Source: Gemmatimonadota bacterium (GTDB lineage Bacteria; Gemmatimonadota; Gemmatimonadetes; Gemmatimonadales; Gemmatimonadaceae). Taken from it: a DNA stretch of 64,000 nt. The stretch covers positions 637,482-701,481 of the forward strand of contig JAIUOB010000003.1 of assembly GCA_020161135.1 (NCBI GenBank), read 5' to 3'. Shown one piece after another: positions 28,640-38,678 of the stretch. Position 1 is the first letter of the stretch. The number at the start of each line of letters is the position of its first letter. The notes beneath the pieces are model-generated. The model was given only the letters and a program-made list of their open reading frames with translations. It had not been told where the DNA came from and did not search any database. The position numbers and the translations under genes were made by a program.

Positions 28640-31498
28640 TCAGCGCGACGTCTCCGGTCGCTGTTCAGGGAGGGTCAGGGTGAGCCCCCGGCTGGCGTCG
28701 TGCCGGTCGCCACGCAGGTAGCCGAAGCCTCCGCCCCCCGACAGGACCAGTTGGCCGCGACGCCGTTCGCGCTCCGGCGGACGCTCGTTGACGATGCAAT
28801 CGAAGCGGACCGCCCCGATGCCGCCGCCCGGCAGGTCCCGGCGCGGGAAGTGCAGGGTCATGCGCCAGCCCGCCGCATCGGGGAGCCACGCCGCGCTGAC
28901 ACGAGGAGTCAGCGTCTGTCCCGGCACCAACGGCGTCGCCCGCACGGCGCCATCCCGCACCGGCACGATGAGGCCGGCCGCGGCCCAGGCGGGCGGTGAC
29001 GCGTCTGCCATTGACGCGCAGTACCACTGGAGGCCGTCGGCATTGACGTCGGCCCGCTCGTTGTCGAGCGGGTTGTCGGGCATCGCGTCCGAGGCCGCGC
29101 CGTCGACGACAACCGGGCCGGTGCGCGCCTCCACCGTCACGACGAGGTCCTGCTCCGTGCACGCGATGTCGATCGTCGCCTGCGGACATCCGGCCTCCTC
29201 CCAAGTCTGCTCGGTGCGGACGTAGTGGGCGGCGCCGAGCGTGCGGCGAAGTGGCAGGTGCACGCCGTTGGCGGCGGGCGATGCCGGGCGGCGCGTTGGC
29301 TCGGGCGGCGGCGGCGTATCGGGCGCCACGCGCCCCTCGAGGTCGATGCTGCTGCGAGCACCGCCGGCGAGGAGCTCGATGTGCCAGCCGTGCTCGGCGG
29401 GCCCGTGCGCGGCCGTGGTGCCATCGTGCGTCACGACGCGGGCGACGACACCGGCGCCGTCAACGCCGCCACTCTCCGTGCGCGCCGCAGCCGCGTCGAG
29501 GGTCACGGACACCACGGCGTCGCGCGACGTGCTTGCGTCCTCCGTCGGTTCTTCGCGCCAAGTCCAGACACCCACGACCGCACCGCCCGCGGCCGTGCTC
29601 TCCAGCCAGACACGCAGTTGCGGTGGCTGGCCGGTGGGCCCGGGGGTGGTCGCACGACACAGTCGCACCTGACCGGTCGCGGCGTACCACGCGCGCGCGC
29701 CGCCAGCCGCATGAAGCACGAAGGGCGGCGCGAGCGGCAGGCCGTGCGCGTCGCACGCCTCCTCGATGTGGGCGAGGAAGTCGAAGCCGTCCTCGAGGCC
29801 GCCGGCGCTGCGCACCGTGGCCGAACGCCACTGCACGCCGGCGTGGTGCAGGTCGACATCGACCGCCAGCGGCAACGTGAGCGTGCGTTCGCGGTCGGCG
29901 TGCCAGGTGAGCTGGTCCACGCAGTAGCTGTCCATGACGACGACCGCGCGGTCGGCCGAGACGCCCGATGCGAGCCCGTCTGCCGACCACTGCACCCAAC
30001 CTGCACCGCCGCGTTCATCCCACGCGCGCAGGGTCGCGTCGGTGGGCTGCTGCGAGGCACCGTCGATGAGCGGTGCGTGATGCGCGAGCGTGCTGCGATA
30101 CCAGTGCAGCGTGCGTTCGGTGTAGCTGCCGGCGCCGGGGTCGTCGAGCAACCGTTGGGGGCCGCACTGCAGGGTGAATCCCAGTCGATCGGGATGCCCG
30201 TGTCCGCCGCCGCTCACGCCGCCTTCGAGCGCGACGTACACCCGTCCTCCGTCACGACGCAGCACCGCGAGACCCTGCCGTGGCAGCAACGCGCTGCCGG
30301 CGCTCCATGCACCCCCCGCCACCGGCTCGGCGTTCGCCATGAGCAGCGCCCGCCACGACAGTTCGCTGCGCGCGAGCCACTGCGCGCGCTCGGGTCGCTC
30401 GGCGTCGGCGGTCGAGCGCGCGCGCGCATCGCTGTGCGCACCGGTGCCGTCGTAGAGGCGCGCGAGCAAGGCGGCGAGCGGGCGATCCGTGGGGGAACGC
30501 CCCGCACCGTGTGCGAGCCCCAGCTCGCACCACTCGGCGATGCGCCACTGCCGCACTGACACCGCGTAGGGCGCGTCGCGGCGCGCGGGAATCGTGTCGT
30601 CGGGGAGGAGCCCGACGAACGGCGTGCCGAAGCCCGCCTGAAACCGCGCATCGAGCGCGGCGCTCACCGGCCGGCCGAGCGCGCGCAGCATCTGCACGCC
30701 GTACCAGAGGCCCCGGTGCGCGAACTGGTGGTAGTTCTCCCCTTCGTACCAGCTTCCGTCGTCGAGGAGGGCGTGCGTGAGGAGCCATGTCGTGGTGCCC
30801 TCGCCACCGCCGCATTGGGCCTCCACCGCACGGCGGTCGTCGAGGAGCACCGCTGCCGCGAGTTGCGCCGCGGCGTTCCACGCCTGCCGATTGGATCGCC
30901 CTTCCGGATACGACGCGATGCGCGCCGCGCTCGGTGCGAGGAGCCGGTCGCGCACCACCGCACCGACATCGTGGCGCCCGCTGGCCTCGAGCAGCGCGAG
31001 GGCGTGCGCGGCGTTGAGCAGCCAGATGCTCTCGAGATAGGTGCTGAAGAAGGGACGTGACGGCCCGAGGACGTTGTCGCGATCCGGCCAGCGCTCGTAG
31101 CGGAGTGCCAACTCCGACAGGATGCGTTCGGCGAGCTGCGCGTGTGCCGCGTCCCCTCGCAGGGCGTAGAGCGCGGCCGCATGCACGGCGCGCTCCACCG
31201 TCCAGAGCTGCGCACCCATGACCCACCAGTCGTGGTGGTGCTGTCCGACGTAGTCCACCGCGCAGCGATCGCAGTGGTGGGCGTGTGGTGACCACGGATC
31301 GAAGCGGAGCAGCGTCCCGTGCACCGGGCAGCGCCCGCCGCCGCGCGTGAGGCGCGCCTTCTGGTCCGGTATGGGCAGCGGGCGCGTGTGCAGCGGCGCC
31401 AGCTCGTGCGCGAGGGCGTCGGCCAGGGGCGCGAGCGAGGTGCCGGGCGCCGTTTCGCGTGCGCGCACGACGGGATCGAACGGGAGCAGCAGCGTCAT
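28640..31498 (-). CDS. Heparinase II/III-family polysaccharide lyase-like protein
   Basis: This 952-residue protein has an alpha/alpha-toroid first half, including YLESIWLLNAAHALALLEAS and the family stretch DGSWYEGENYHQFAHRGLWY (247-266). It is followed by the beta-sandwich heparinase II/III domain with GGVSGGGHGHPDRLGFTLQ, LLDDPGAGSYTERTLHWYRS and LIDGASQQP. A CXXXH/HXXCXXC group near 57-79 (Cys57, Cys76, Cys79) could bind zinc. The C-terminal ~180 residues look like an extra carbohydrate-binding type beta domain. There is no signal peptide, so it should act in the cytoplasm on imported uronic-acid-containing oligosaccharides. It sits 22 bp upstream of the methyltransferase gene and downstream of the binding-protein gene. 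Confidence 0.82.
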   Translation of the reverse strand: MTLLLPFDPVVRARETAPGTSLAPLADALAHELAPLHTRPLPIPDQKARLTRGGGRCPVHGTLLRFDPWSPHAHHCDRCAVDYVGQHHHDWWVMGAQLWTVERAVHAAALYALRGDAAHAQLAERILSELALRYERWPDRDNVLGPSRPFFSTYLESIWLLNAAHALALLEASGRHDVGAVVRDRLLAPSAARIASYPEGRSNRQAWNAAAQLAAAVLLDDRRAVEAQCGGGEGTTTWLLTHALLDDGSWYEGENYHQFAHRGLWYGVQMLRALGRPVSAALDARFQAGFGTPFVGLLPDDTIPARRDAPYAVSVRQWRIAEWCELGLAHGAGRSPTDRPLAALLARLYDGTGAHSDARARSTADAERPERAQWLARSELSWRALLMANAEPVAGGAWSAGSALLPRQGLAVLRRDGGRVYVALEGGVSGGGHGHPDRLGFTLQCGPQRLLDDPGAGSYTERTLHWYRSTLAHHAPLIDGASQQPTDATLRAWDERGGAGWVQWSADGLASGVSADRAVVVMDSYCVDQLTWHADRERTLTLPLAVDVDLHHAGVQWRSATVRSAGGLEDGFDFLAHIEEACDAHGLPLAPPFVLHAAGGARAWYAATGQVRLCRATTPGPTGQPPQLRVWLESTAAGGAVVGVWTWREEPTEDASTSRDAVVSVTLDAAAARTESGGVDGAGVVARVVTHDGTTAAHGPAEHGWHIELLAGGARSSIDLEGRVAPDTPPPPEPTRRPASPAANGVHLPLRRTLGAAHYVRTEQTWEEAGCPQATIDIACTEQDLVVTVEARTGPVVVDGAASDAMPDNPLDNERADVNADGLQWYCASMADASPPAWAAAGLIVPVRDGAVRATPLVPGQTLTPRVSAAWLPDAAGWRMTLHFPRRDLPGGGIGAVRFDCIVNERPPERERRRGQLVLSGGGGFGYLRGDRHDASRGLTLTLPEQRPETSR

Positions 31499-31523
31499 GC
31501 GTGCATGATGACGAACGCGCCGC

Positions 31524-33104
31524 TCATTCGCGACGGCGCCACCGCGCCACCGTCACGAGCTCGCCGCGCAGGTCCATCGTGACACCCTCGAGGCGGCGCG
31601 CCCTGCCCTGCACACCGCGCGCGTGGTAGAGCCACGCCACCGGCGCGGACTCGGCGAGCTGCATGTCGACGGCGAGCCATGCGCCTGCGGCCTGGTCCGG
31701 TTCGGCGCGCCGCGCGGCGGCGAGCGCCGCATCGAGGGCCGCGTGGTGATAGCCCGTGTAGTCGAGCGCACCGCCCCGTTGGGCGCCGTCAAAAAGCGCG
31801 GAGAGATGCCCCAGAGCGATGTCACCGGGGATGCCCGTGAACGCGAGGTCGAACGCCTTGGCATCGGCGCGGAGCGTGGCCAGGAACGACGCGAGCTCGC
31901 GCACGCGGATGGTGAGCGTGATGCCGCGCGCGGCAAGGTCGGCCTGCACGAGCTGCTCGACCGCCTGATCGCCGCCGCCCACCGTGAGCAGTTCCACGGC
32001 GAGCGGACGGCCGTCACGCGCGCGAACGCCTCGCTCGCCTCGTCGCCAGCCGGCGGCATCGAGGAGGCTGTCGGCCCGCTGCTGCGCCTCGCGCAGTGCG
32101 GCACCTTGCGGCGCCTCGCGCCGCGGTGACGCGGGAAGCCCCGGGGGAATCGCGCTCGCGGCGGGTGTCCCGAAGCCGGCCACGGCCGCTTCCACCAAAC
32201 GCCGCCGGTCGATGGCGAGCGCGATGGCGCGGCGGACACGCACATCGTCGAAGGGGGCGCGCGTGGTGTTGAACGCCAGCACGGTGGAGAAGAGCGCGGG
32301 CGGCGTGACCAGGGCCAACGTCGAGTCGCGCGTGACCAGATGGGCCATCGCCGGCGAGACGCCCGCGAGATCGAGCTCGCCGCTCACGAGGCCGGCGAAC
32401 TTGGTGGCCGCCTCGTCGACGACCGTGACCACGAGCTGCGACAGCGTGGGCGGCCCGCCGAGCGACGCGGGGAAGTCGGCGTTCCGCGCGAAGCGCCAAC
32501 GACGGCCCGGGTCGCGCGACACGAAGCGGAAGGGCCCGTTGCCGACAGGTGCGGTGGAGAACGGATGCGCGCGCCACCGATCGCGGGGCACGGTGTCGAG
32601 CAGGTGGGCGGGGACCAGCGGCAGCTCCGCAAGCAGCGGCGGCAAGGTTGCGAGGGGGGCCCGAAACACGAGCTGCACCGTCTGCGCATCGATCGCGCGG
32701 ACGCTGTCGACCACGGCCGCATCGGCGCGACGCGGGCTGCCGAGCAGCGAGTCCCGCACCGCGTCGAAGGTGAAGACGACGTCGGAGGCGGTGGTCGGCG
32801 TGCCGTCGTGCCAGCGCAAGTCGGGTGCGAGGGCGAAGGTCACGGCGCGTCGATCTGCGCGCCACGTCCACGACTGCGCGTAATACGGCTGCGGCTGCAG
32901 GAGGCTGTCGAGACGCACCAGCGTGACGTACAGCGCGTGCCGCTGCACCTGGCGCGACAGCGGATGCACCGTGACGAGCGGGTTGCCACTCTCAAGATCG
33001 GCGCCGGAGGCGAGCACGGCGGTGCCCGGTGGGCGTTCCGGGGCTCGGCAGGCGCTGACGGCGAGCCCCGCAACCAGCAGCAGCGTTGTACGCACGCCTC
33101 GCAC
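31524..33104 (-). CDS. ABC transporter substrate-binding lipoprotein, family 5 (DppA/OppA-type)
   Basis: This protein is about 526 residues long from GTG 33104. That start gives a normal lipoprotein signal with lipobox LAVSAC and modified Cys at residue 19. An ATG at 33176 would add a 24-residue charged leader and place the start 6 bp from the divergent permease gene, which is less likely. Family 5 features are LRWHDGTPTTASDVVFTFDA, PVGNGPFRFVSRDPG and FNTTRAPFDDVRVRRAIALA. These proteins bind peptides or, in several bacteria, oligosaccharides. Next to a heparinase and a GH38 enzyme, an oligosaccharide ligand is plausible. Confidence 0.85.
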   Translation of the reverse strand: MRGVRTTLLLVAGLAVSACRAPERPPGTAVLASGADLESGNPLVTVHPLSRQVQRHALYVTLVRLDSLLQPQPYYAQSWTWRADRRAVTFALAPDLRWHDGTPTTASDVVFTFDAVRDSLLGSPRRADAAVVDSVRAIDAQTVQLVFRAPLATLPPLLAELPLVPAHLLDTVPRDRWRAHPFSTAPVGNGPFRFVSRDPGRRWRFARNADFPASLGGPPTLSQLVVTVVDEAATKFAGLVSGELDLAGVSPAMAHLVTRDSTLALVTPPALFSTVLAFNTTRAPFDDVRVRRAIALAIDRRRLVEAAVAGFGTPAASAIPPGLPASPRREAPQGAALREAQQRADSLLDAAGWRRGERGVRARDGRPLAVELLTVGGGDQAVEQLVQADLAARGITLTIRVRELASFLATLRADAKAFDLAFTGIPGDIALGHLSALFDGAQRGGALDYTGYHHAALDAALAAARRAEPDQAAGAWLAVDMQLAESAPVAWLYHARGVQGRARRLEGVTMDLRGELVTVARWRRRE

Positions 33105-33182
33105 GACGCGCGCCGCGGCATCGCGCGTACGCGCCGAGGCCGGCCGGGTTGACGTGCGCCGGCCGGGAGCGATCATGATGCG

Positions 33183-34154
33183 GTGCACCGACTCGCGCTG
33201 CGTCTCATGGACGCACTCGTCCTGCTTTGGCTCGTCACCACCCTCACCTTCGCGCTGATCCACCTGGCGCCGGGTGATCCGGCGACGCTGCTCATTGCAC
33301 CCACCGCGACCGCCGAGGAGGCCGCGCGCCTGCGCGCCACGCTGGGGCTCGATGCCACGTGGCCCGTGCAATATGCGCGGTGGATCGGGCGGGTGCTGCA
33401 GGGCGACCTGGGCGACAGCCTCGTGCGCGCGCAGCCGGTGTCCCGCCTCATTCTCGAGGCGCTGCCGGTGTCGCTGTTCCTGGGCGGGGTTTCGCTGGTG
33501 GCGAGCTTCGTGCTGGGCACGGCAGTGGGGTTGCTGCAGGTGCGCTGGGCGTCGCGTCGGGTGGATCGTGCGCTGTCGGTCCTCAGTACCATCGCGTTCG
33601 CCGCGCCGGGGTTCTGGCTTGCACTCGCACTGGTGGCCGTGTTCACGAGTGGCGCTGCGACCTGGGGGCTGCCGCTCTGGCTCCGCCTGCCGGCGTTCGG
33701 CATGGAGGATCCCGCCGCGCTCGATGTGTCGTGGATCGATCGCTGGCGACATGCGGTGCTTCCGCTGCTGGTGCTCTCGGTGCCGGGCGCCGCGGGGGTC
33801 GCACGATATGCCCGGGAAGCGCTACGCGACGCGGGCGCGGCCCCGCATGTTTCCGCCGCGCAGGCCCGCGGACTCTCGGCCATGCGCGTCGCGACACGGC
33901 ACGTGCTGCGCAACGCGCTCACCCCGCTGGTGGTGCTGTTCGGGCTGACGCTGCCGGGTGTGGTCGCCGGCTCGGTGTTCGTCGAGCAGGTGTTCGCGTG
34001 GCCGGGGCTTGGACGCACCATGCTGACCGCCATCGGCGCGCGCGACTACCCGGTGGTCCTGGGGTTGACGCTCGTCTACGCGGCGACCGTGATCGCGGCC
34101 AACGTGCTGTCCGACGTCGCGCTCTGGAGCCTCGATGCACGCCGACGGGACTGA
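33183..34154 (+). CDS. ABC transporter permease, DppB-type
   Basis: This 323-residue inner-membrane permease starts at GTG. The first helix, ALVLLWLVTTLTFALIHLAP, ends in the classical HLAPGDPATLL motif. About six helices follow, and the coupling EAA loop is at about 215-245 (ALRDAGAAPHVSAAQARGLS). It forms a channel with the overlapping DppC-type permease. No ATPase gene lies nearby, so the energy-coupling subunits must be encoded elsewhere. It is transcribed away from the gene for the binding protein, and the two start regions are very close. Confidence 0.9.
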   Translation: MHRLALRLMDALVLLWLVTTLTFALIHLAPGDPATLLIAPTATAEEAARLRATLGLDATWPVQYARWIGRVLQGDLGDSLVRAQPVSRLILEALPVSLFLGGVSLVASFVLGTAVGLLQVRWASRRVDRALSVLSTIAFAAPGFWLALALVAVFTSGAATWGLPLWLRLPAFGMEDPAALDVSWIDRWRHAVLPLLVLSVPGAAGVARYAREALRDAGAAPHVSAAQARGLSAMRVATRHVLRNALTPLVVLFGLTLPGVVAGSVFVEQVFAWPGLGRTMLTAIGARDYPVVLGLTLVYAATVIAANVLSDVALWSLDARRRD

Positions 34155-35031
34155 CGTGACCGCGCTCCCCGTACGCGCCGCGTCCGCGCTGGCGACCGTG
34201 CCGCCGCGCGACCGCCGCGTGGTCGTCGCCGCCGGTACGCTCGCGCTGTTGCTGCTGTTCGCGCTCCTGATCCCGCTGCTCGCCGCACCGGCGCAACGCG
34301 ACATCGGCGACGTGCTCGCGATGCGCCTCGTTCCGCCGTTCGGTCACGATGCGAACGGCGGCTTCCACCTGCTCGGCACGGACGCCTTCGGACGGGACCT
34401 CGCGGTGCGGCTGTGGAGCGGTGCGCGTGTCTCGCTGGCGGTGGGCATTGCCGGCACCGTGCTGTCGGCCGCGCTGGGCATCGCGCTGGGTGCGGTGGCG
34501 GGGTGGCGCGGCGGTCTTGTCGATCGCGCCGTGGTGGCGTTGGGCGACATGCTGCTCGCGGTGCCGCGACTGGTGCTGCTGCTGGTCATCGCCGCGCTGT
34601 GGGGGCCGGGCGTGACGATGGTCATCGTGGTGCTCGGCCTCACCGGGTGGATGGCCGTCATGCGCCTGGTGCGCGCCGACGTGCAGGGCGTGCGGCGGCT
34701 CGCGTTCGTGGAAGGGGCGCAGGCGCTGGGCGTGCCCGCAGCTCGCGTCCTGTGGCGGCACGTGCTGCCCAACGCGCTCGCCGGCGCGTCGGTCGCGCTC
34801 ACGCTGGGCGTCGGCAATGCGATCGTGCTCGAGAGCGGCCTGTCGTTCCTGGGCCTCGGTGTGCAGCCGCCCACCGCGAGCTGGGGGAACATGATCGCCG
34901 GCGGCCGCGAGTGGTTGCAGGTCGCGCCGTGGATCGCGCTGCTGCCGGGCGTGCTGCTCCTCGTCACCGTCGTCGCGTGCACGCTACTCGGTGAGGGGCT
35001 CCGCGAGTCGAACACCCGACGCGCGCCGTAG
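34135..35031 (+). CDS. ABC transporter permease, DppC-type
   Basis: This 298-residue partner permease has an N-terminal transmembrane helix (about 30-52). The DppC signature HLLGTDAFGRDLAVRLWSGA is at about 79-98, and the EAA loop at about 195-215 is FVEGAQALGVPAARVLWRHV. Its start lies 20 bp inside the DppB-type gene, so they are coupled. The final helices end in LLGEGLRESNTRRAP. The pair transports a substrate delivered by the neighbouring lipoprotein. There is no ATPase gene in the cluster. Confidence 0.9.
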   Translation: MHADGTDVTALPVRAASALATVPPRDRRVVVAAGTLALLLLFALLIPLLAAPAQRDIGDVLAMRLVPPFGHDANGGFHLLGTDAFGRDLAVRLWSGARVSLAVGIAGTVLSAALGIALGAVAGWRGGLVDRAVVALGDMLLAVPRLVLLLVIAALWGPGVTMVIVVLGLTGWMAVMRLVRADVQGVRRLAFVEGAQALGVPAARVLWRHVLPNALAGASVALTLGVGNAIVLESGLSFLGLGVQPPTASWGNMIAGGREWLQVAPWIALLPGVLLLVTVVACTLLGEGLRESNTRRAP

Positions 35032-35048
35032 CGCGCGCCGCGCCCGCG

Positions 35049-37877
35049 TCACCGCGCCGCTGAGGGCTCCACGCGACGCACGAGCAGCGTGACCACCCCA
35101 CGGGGCTCGGCCACGAAGGGCACGCGCGCCGCCGAGAGGACGCTCTCGCCGAGCGGCGTCTCATCGAGGCGACAGGCCGTGACGGACCACGGCCCGTCGT
35201 CCGGCAGCCGCCAGCTCCCGGCAGCGCGATGCGCCGTGAGGTTGACGGCACGCAGCACCACGGCCGATGCGTCGGTCTCGCTCACCGTGACGGCAGACAT
35301 CTCGAACGCCGGCCCCTCGAGCACGGGCCCGGCCACACGACGCCGGCGCGCGTGCCCGGTGTCCTGCGGCTCGCCGTCACCCAGGTCGAGATCACGCCAC
35401 GTCTCGCCGACGAGCGGCAGCAGCACGTCGTCCACGAGATCGCGTCGCACACTGCGCACCGCGTCGTCGAGCGGGCCGTGCAGCCAGAGCGCGCAGCGTG
35501 CGCGGAACACGCCGAGGCTCTGTGCGCCGGGGGTAGGCGAGGGCCAGCCTGCGTGCCCCGGACGTTCGGGCAGGTCTGCGCGCGACAGTGCGCCCGTCGC
35601 ACGCAGCAGGGTGAGCGCGAGCGTGCCACCCTCCGCCTCGTCGCGGGACTCGGCCTCGGCGAGGCCGTCGGCGATGAGGGTCGCCCCGCGATTCACATCG
35701 TGCCGCGTGAGCCAGCGATGCATGGGTTGTCCGGGCGGCACCGCCTCCTGCGCGCCGTCGGCCGCGACGATGGGGGGGCGCGAGACGGGCCCGAACGCGG
35801 CATCGGCTTCGACGCGGCCGACCGGCACGTCGGTGCGCATGACGAGTTGCAGCCGGTGCTGCCGCCGCGTGTTCACGCCGCGCACGTGGACCACCACGAG
35901 CGGCGACGCGATGTCGAGCGAGAGGTCGGTGGTCACCCGCACGGTGCCACGCGACGCCGTCGCCGCCGTCGTGCGCCAAACCGCACGCACCGTCGCGCGC
36001 AGCGGGCCCGCGTGCAGGAGCCGCGCGCGGACGAGGGAGAGCCGCTCCGGCGTGCCCCGTGGCGCGGGGGTGTACGTGTCGCCGTCGTCGTCGCGTGTGA
36101 CGATCGCGAGGGCATCGACGATCGCTCGCGTGCCGACGCGCACGTCGATGCGACCGGCGCCGGCGTCGACCTCGAGTTGCACGATGCCGTTGTCGAGCTG
36201 GACGCGTTGCGTCGGCGGTGCGCTGCGCGCCCGCGTGCTGCGTGTCGCCTTTGGCACGACTTCGATACCGCGTGCGGGCGGTGGCAGCGGCGGTGGCGCG
36301 GCGTCGCCGGCGTCCTGCGCAGCGGCATCGACCGCCAGCAGGCCACACGCAGGCACGGGGGGCACCCACGCCAGCGCGCGCCACTCGGCGACACGATCGT
36401 TGTCCGGATAGTGCTGCGGCGACTCACGACGCACGTCACGCTCACGCGCCGGCCCGAGCCACTGCACGGGCCACGTGCCGAGCGAGGGCGGCGTGGCACC
36501 GGCGCGCGGGATGGGCGCGGCGTGAGCGCTACCGGGACCGACCGGGACATCGCCGAGCGTCTCGTGCAGGCAGAGGTGCGCGAGCCCGCCGCGTGGGCGT
36601 GCGGTGCGGTTGCGCAGCACGACGTGTGTGGTGGCACGTGGCGCGCGGCTGCGTGCCGCCACGGCATCATGCCCGAGCGCGGCCTGCAGCGCGGCCTCGC
36701 GCAGCCCGCGGGCCTGCGAGGCCACGGCATCGTGCGCGCCATCCATGCGGCGTGCCACCTCGTCGATACTGCAACCGCAGAGCGTGTCGTGCGGGTGCGT
36801 CTCGAGCAGCGTCTCCCACGCGACGTGCAGCAGCGTGGGAAGTTGCGCCATGGTGAGCGCGCCATACGGCGAGACTGCATGCGCCGTACGCGAGCGGTCG
36901 TGCAGGCGCACGAGCGCCAGCCACGGCTCGACATCGCGCAGCAACCCGCGCTCGAGACAGGCGTTGCGCCGCTTCTGTGCGGCACGCGTCGCGAGCGCCC
37001 CGCCCAACGTCCACGTGTAGCCGTACGAGTCGCGGAGCTCGCCGCGAACGACCGGCACGTCGGGTGTCATGCGCGCCCGCAGCCGTGCGGCCCACGTGGC
37101 GAGCGGCATGTGCTCGACGGTGTGCGAGGCCCCCGCGACCTCGCGCAGCGCGGCCACCGCGTCGGTGACGTCGGGCTGACGCGCATGGTGATCGGCGCCG
37201 TTCGGCAGCAACACGACACCGGTGGTGTGGCGCGCCCGCCAGTGCGCGGCGAGTCGCTCCCACCGCAGCCGCGCCGCGTCGCGGTCGACGGGGAGCGCAC
37301 TGCCGACTTCGTATCCGTCGGCGGGCAGGTGCGCGGTGGCGACACGCGTGCCATCGGGTGCCTCCCACCAGACCGCGTCGGCCACGGGATGCCCCGCCCC
37401 GCCGAGGCCGCGCCAGACCACGGCGACGTCGAGTCCGAAGCCGTGGGCGATGGTGGGAAGCGCCGCCGGGTGACCGAACGTGTCCGGGCACCAGGCGACC
37501 GGTGGCGCGTCGGCGCCCAGCGCGCGCAACACGCGTCGCCCCGCGGCGAGGTTGCGCACGAGTACCTCACCCGAGGGGATGAGCGTGTCCGCGAGCACGA
37601 ACCACGGGCCGGCCTCGAGCCGCCCCTCGTGCAGCGCCGCACGCATGGCGTCCGTGGCCTCCGGGCGCACCGCCAGGTAGTCCCGCAGCACGATGGCCTG
37701 GCCATCGAGCAGGAACGGCCCCGGCGCGGGGTGCGCCAGCACGGCATCGACGAGCGCGACCAGACGCTGCCGAAAGCGGGCGGCCCCGTGGTACCACTCA
37801 CGATCCCAGTGCGTGTGTGACACGACGCAGACGGTGAGCGGCGTGTCCGCGAACGGCCTCTCGGTCATACGTGACAA
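35049..37877 (-). CDS. Glycoside hydrolase family 38 protein (alpha-mannosidase-like)
   Basis: This 942-residue hydrolase has the GH38 zinc site HTHWDREW (21-28) and the nucleophile Asp132 in WCPDTFGHPAALP. A three-helix bundle with HPHDTLCGCSIDEVARRMDG follows, then a long C-terminal beta-sandwich. No signal peptide is present, so it acts in the cytoplasm and would trim alpha-mannosides or mannosylglycerate-like sugars after import. It is convergent with the permease genes. Translation may start at 37877 or at the internal ATG at 37868. Together with the transporter and the lyase it points to a glycan-use locus. Confidence 0.87.
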   Translation of the reverse strand: MSRMTERPFADTPLTVCVVSHTHWDREWYHGAARFRQRLVALVDAVLAHPAPGPFLLDGQAIVLRDYLAVRPEATDAMRAALHEGRLEAGPWFVLADTLIPSGEVLVRNLAAGRRVLRALGADAPPVAWCPDTFGHPAALPTIAHGFGLDVAVVWRGLGGAGHPVADAVWWEAPDGTRVATAHLPADGYEVGSALPVDRDAARLRWERLAAHWRARHTTGVVLLPNGADHHARQPDVTDAVAALREVAGASHTVEHMPLATWAARLRARMTPDVPVVRGELRDSYGYTWTLGGALATRAAQKRRNACLERGLLRDVEPWLALVRLHDRSRTAHAVSPYGALTMAQLPTLLHVAWETLLETHPHDTLCGCSIDEVARRMDGAHDAVASQARGLREAALQAALGHDAVAARSRAPRATTHVVLRNRTARPRGGLAHLCLHETLGDVPVGPGSAHAAPIPRAGATPPSLGTWPVQWLGPARERDVRRESPQHYPDNDRVAEWRALAWVPPVPACGLLAVDAAAQDAGDAAPPPLPPPARGIEVVPKATRSTRARSAPPTQRVQLDNGIVQLEVDAGAGRIDVRVGTRAIVDALAIVTRDDDGDTYTPAPRGTPERLSLVRARLLHAGPLRATVRAVWRTTAATASRGTVRVTTDLSLDIASPLVVVHVRGVNTRRQHRLQLVMRTDVPVGRVEADAAFGPVSRPPIVAADGAQEAVPPGQPMHRWLTRHDVNRGATLIADGLAEAESRDEAEGGTLALTLLRATGALSRADLPERPGHAGWPSPTPGAQSLGVFRARCALWLHGPLDDAVRSVRRDLVDDVLLPLVGETWRDLDLGDGEPQDTGHARRRRVAGPVLEGPAFEMSAVTVSETDASAVVLRAVNLTAHRAAGSWRLPDDGPWSVTACRLDETPLGESVLSAARVPFVAEPRGVVTLLVRRVEPSAAR

Positions 37878-37992
37878 GCTAGTCGGGCCCAGCGTCGGGA
37901 GCAGACTCCGCGGTTGACCCCTTCGCCGCGTCCGTCGAGCTTTCTCCGAGCCGCCACCGGCTCACCTCCCCGCCCCCACTCCGGACGCTTGC

Positions 37993-38634
37993 TTGGAATT
38001 CCTGACCGAGTTCTTTCATCGGCTGCGCGATCTTCCCGCCCTGGTGCAATGGGCCGGATACGTCGGGCTGACGCTCATCATCTTCGCCGAGACGGGGTTG
38101 CTGGTGGGATTCTTCCTGCCGGGCGATTCGCTGCTGGTCACGGCCGGGCTGCTTGCGGCTGACCCCGCCTTCGGGCTCAACCTGTGGCTGCTCGGTGCCA
38201 TCCTCACCGTCGCGGCAATCGTCGGCGACACGGTGGGGTACAACGTCGGCAAGGCGACGGGCCCGCGGATCTTCCGGCGCGAGGACTCGCTGTTCTTCCA
38301 CAAGGATCACCTGCTCAAGGCGCAGGCGTTCTACGAGAAGCACGGCGGCAAGACGATCATCATCGCCCGCTTCATGCCCATCGTGCGGACCTTCGCGCCG
38401 GTCGTGGCCGGCGTGGGCCGCATGGAGTACCGTTCCTTCCTCGCGTACAACGTCGTTGGTGGCGTGCTGTGGATCTGGAGCATGCTGCTGACGGGGTGGA
38501 TCCTGGCGCGCACCGTGCCCGGCGTCGCGAAGCACGTCGAGAAGGTCATCCTGCTGGTCGTGTTCCTGTCGATCCTCCCGGGGATCATCGCGTGGCTGCG
38601 CGAGCGCCAGAAGGCGCGCTCGTCGGCCGCCTGA
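37993..38634 (+). CDS. DedA family membrane protein
   Basis: This 213-residue inner-membrane protein begins at TTG; there is no ATG nearby in frame. DedA motifs are [20 protein letters not shown] (about 30-49), the re-entrant loop region [17 protein letters not shown] and [20 protein letters not shown] (about 127-146), with the conserved Arg and Pro. DedA proteins act in lipid flipping and maintaining membrane potential. It is followed by sodA 44 bp downstream in the same direction. Confidence 0.9.
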   Translation: MEFLTEFFHRLRDLPALVQWAGYVGLTLIIFAETGLLVGFFLPGDSLLVTAGLLAADPAFGLNLWLLGAILTVAAIVGDTVGYNVGKATGPRIFRREDSLFFHKDHLLKAQAFYEKHGGKTIIIARFMPIVRTFAPVVAGVGRMEYRSFLAYNVVGGVLWIWSMLLTGWILARTVPGVAKHVEKVILLVVFLSILPGIIAWLRERQKARSSAA

Positions 38635-38678
38635 GCTGCCTCGCCATTTCCCATCGTCCCACACTTCGGAGTCTCTCC

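Noticed and set aside
35229..37820. An 863-codon plus-strand frame opposite the GH38 gene
   Set aside because: It has no domain, extreme Arg/Gly/Val content, and mirrors the codon positions of the real gene.
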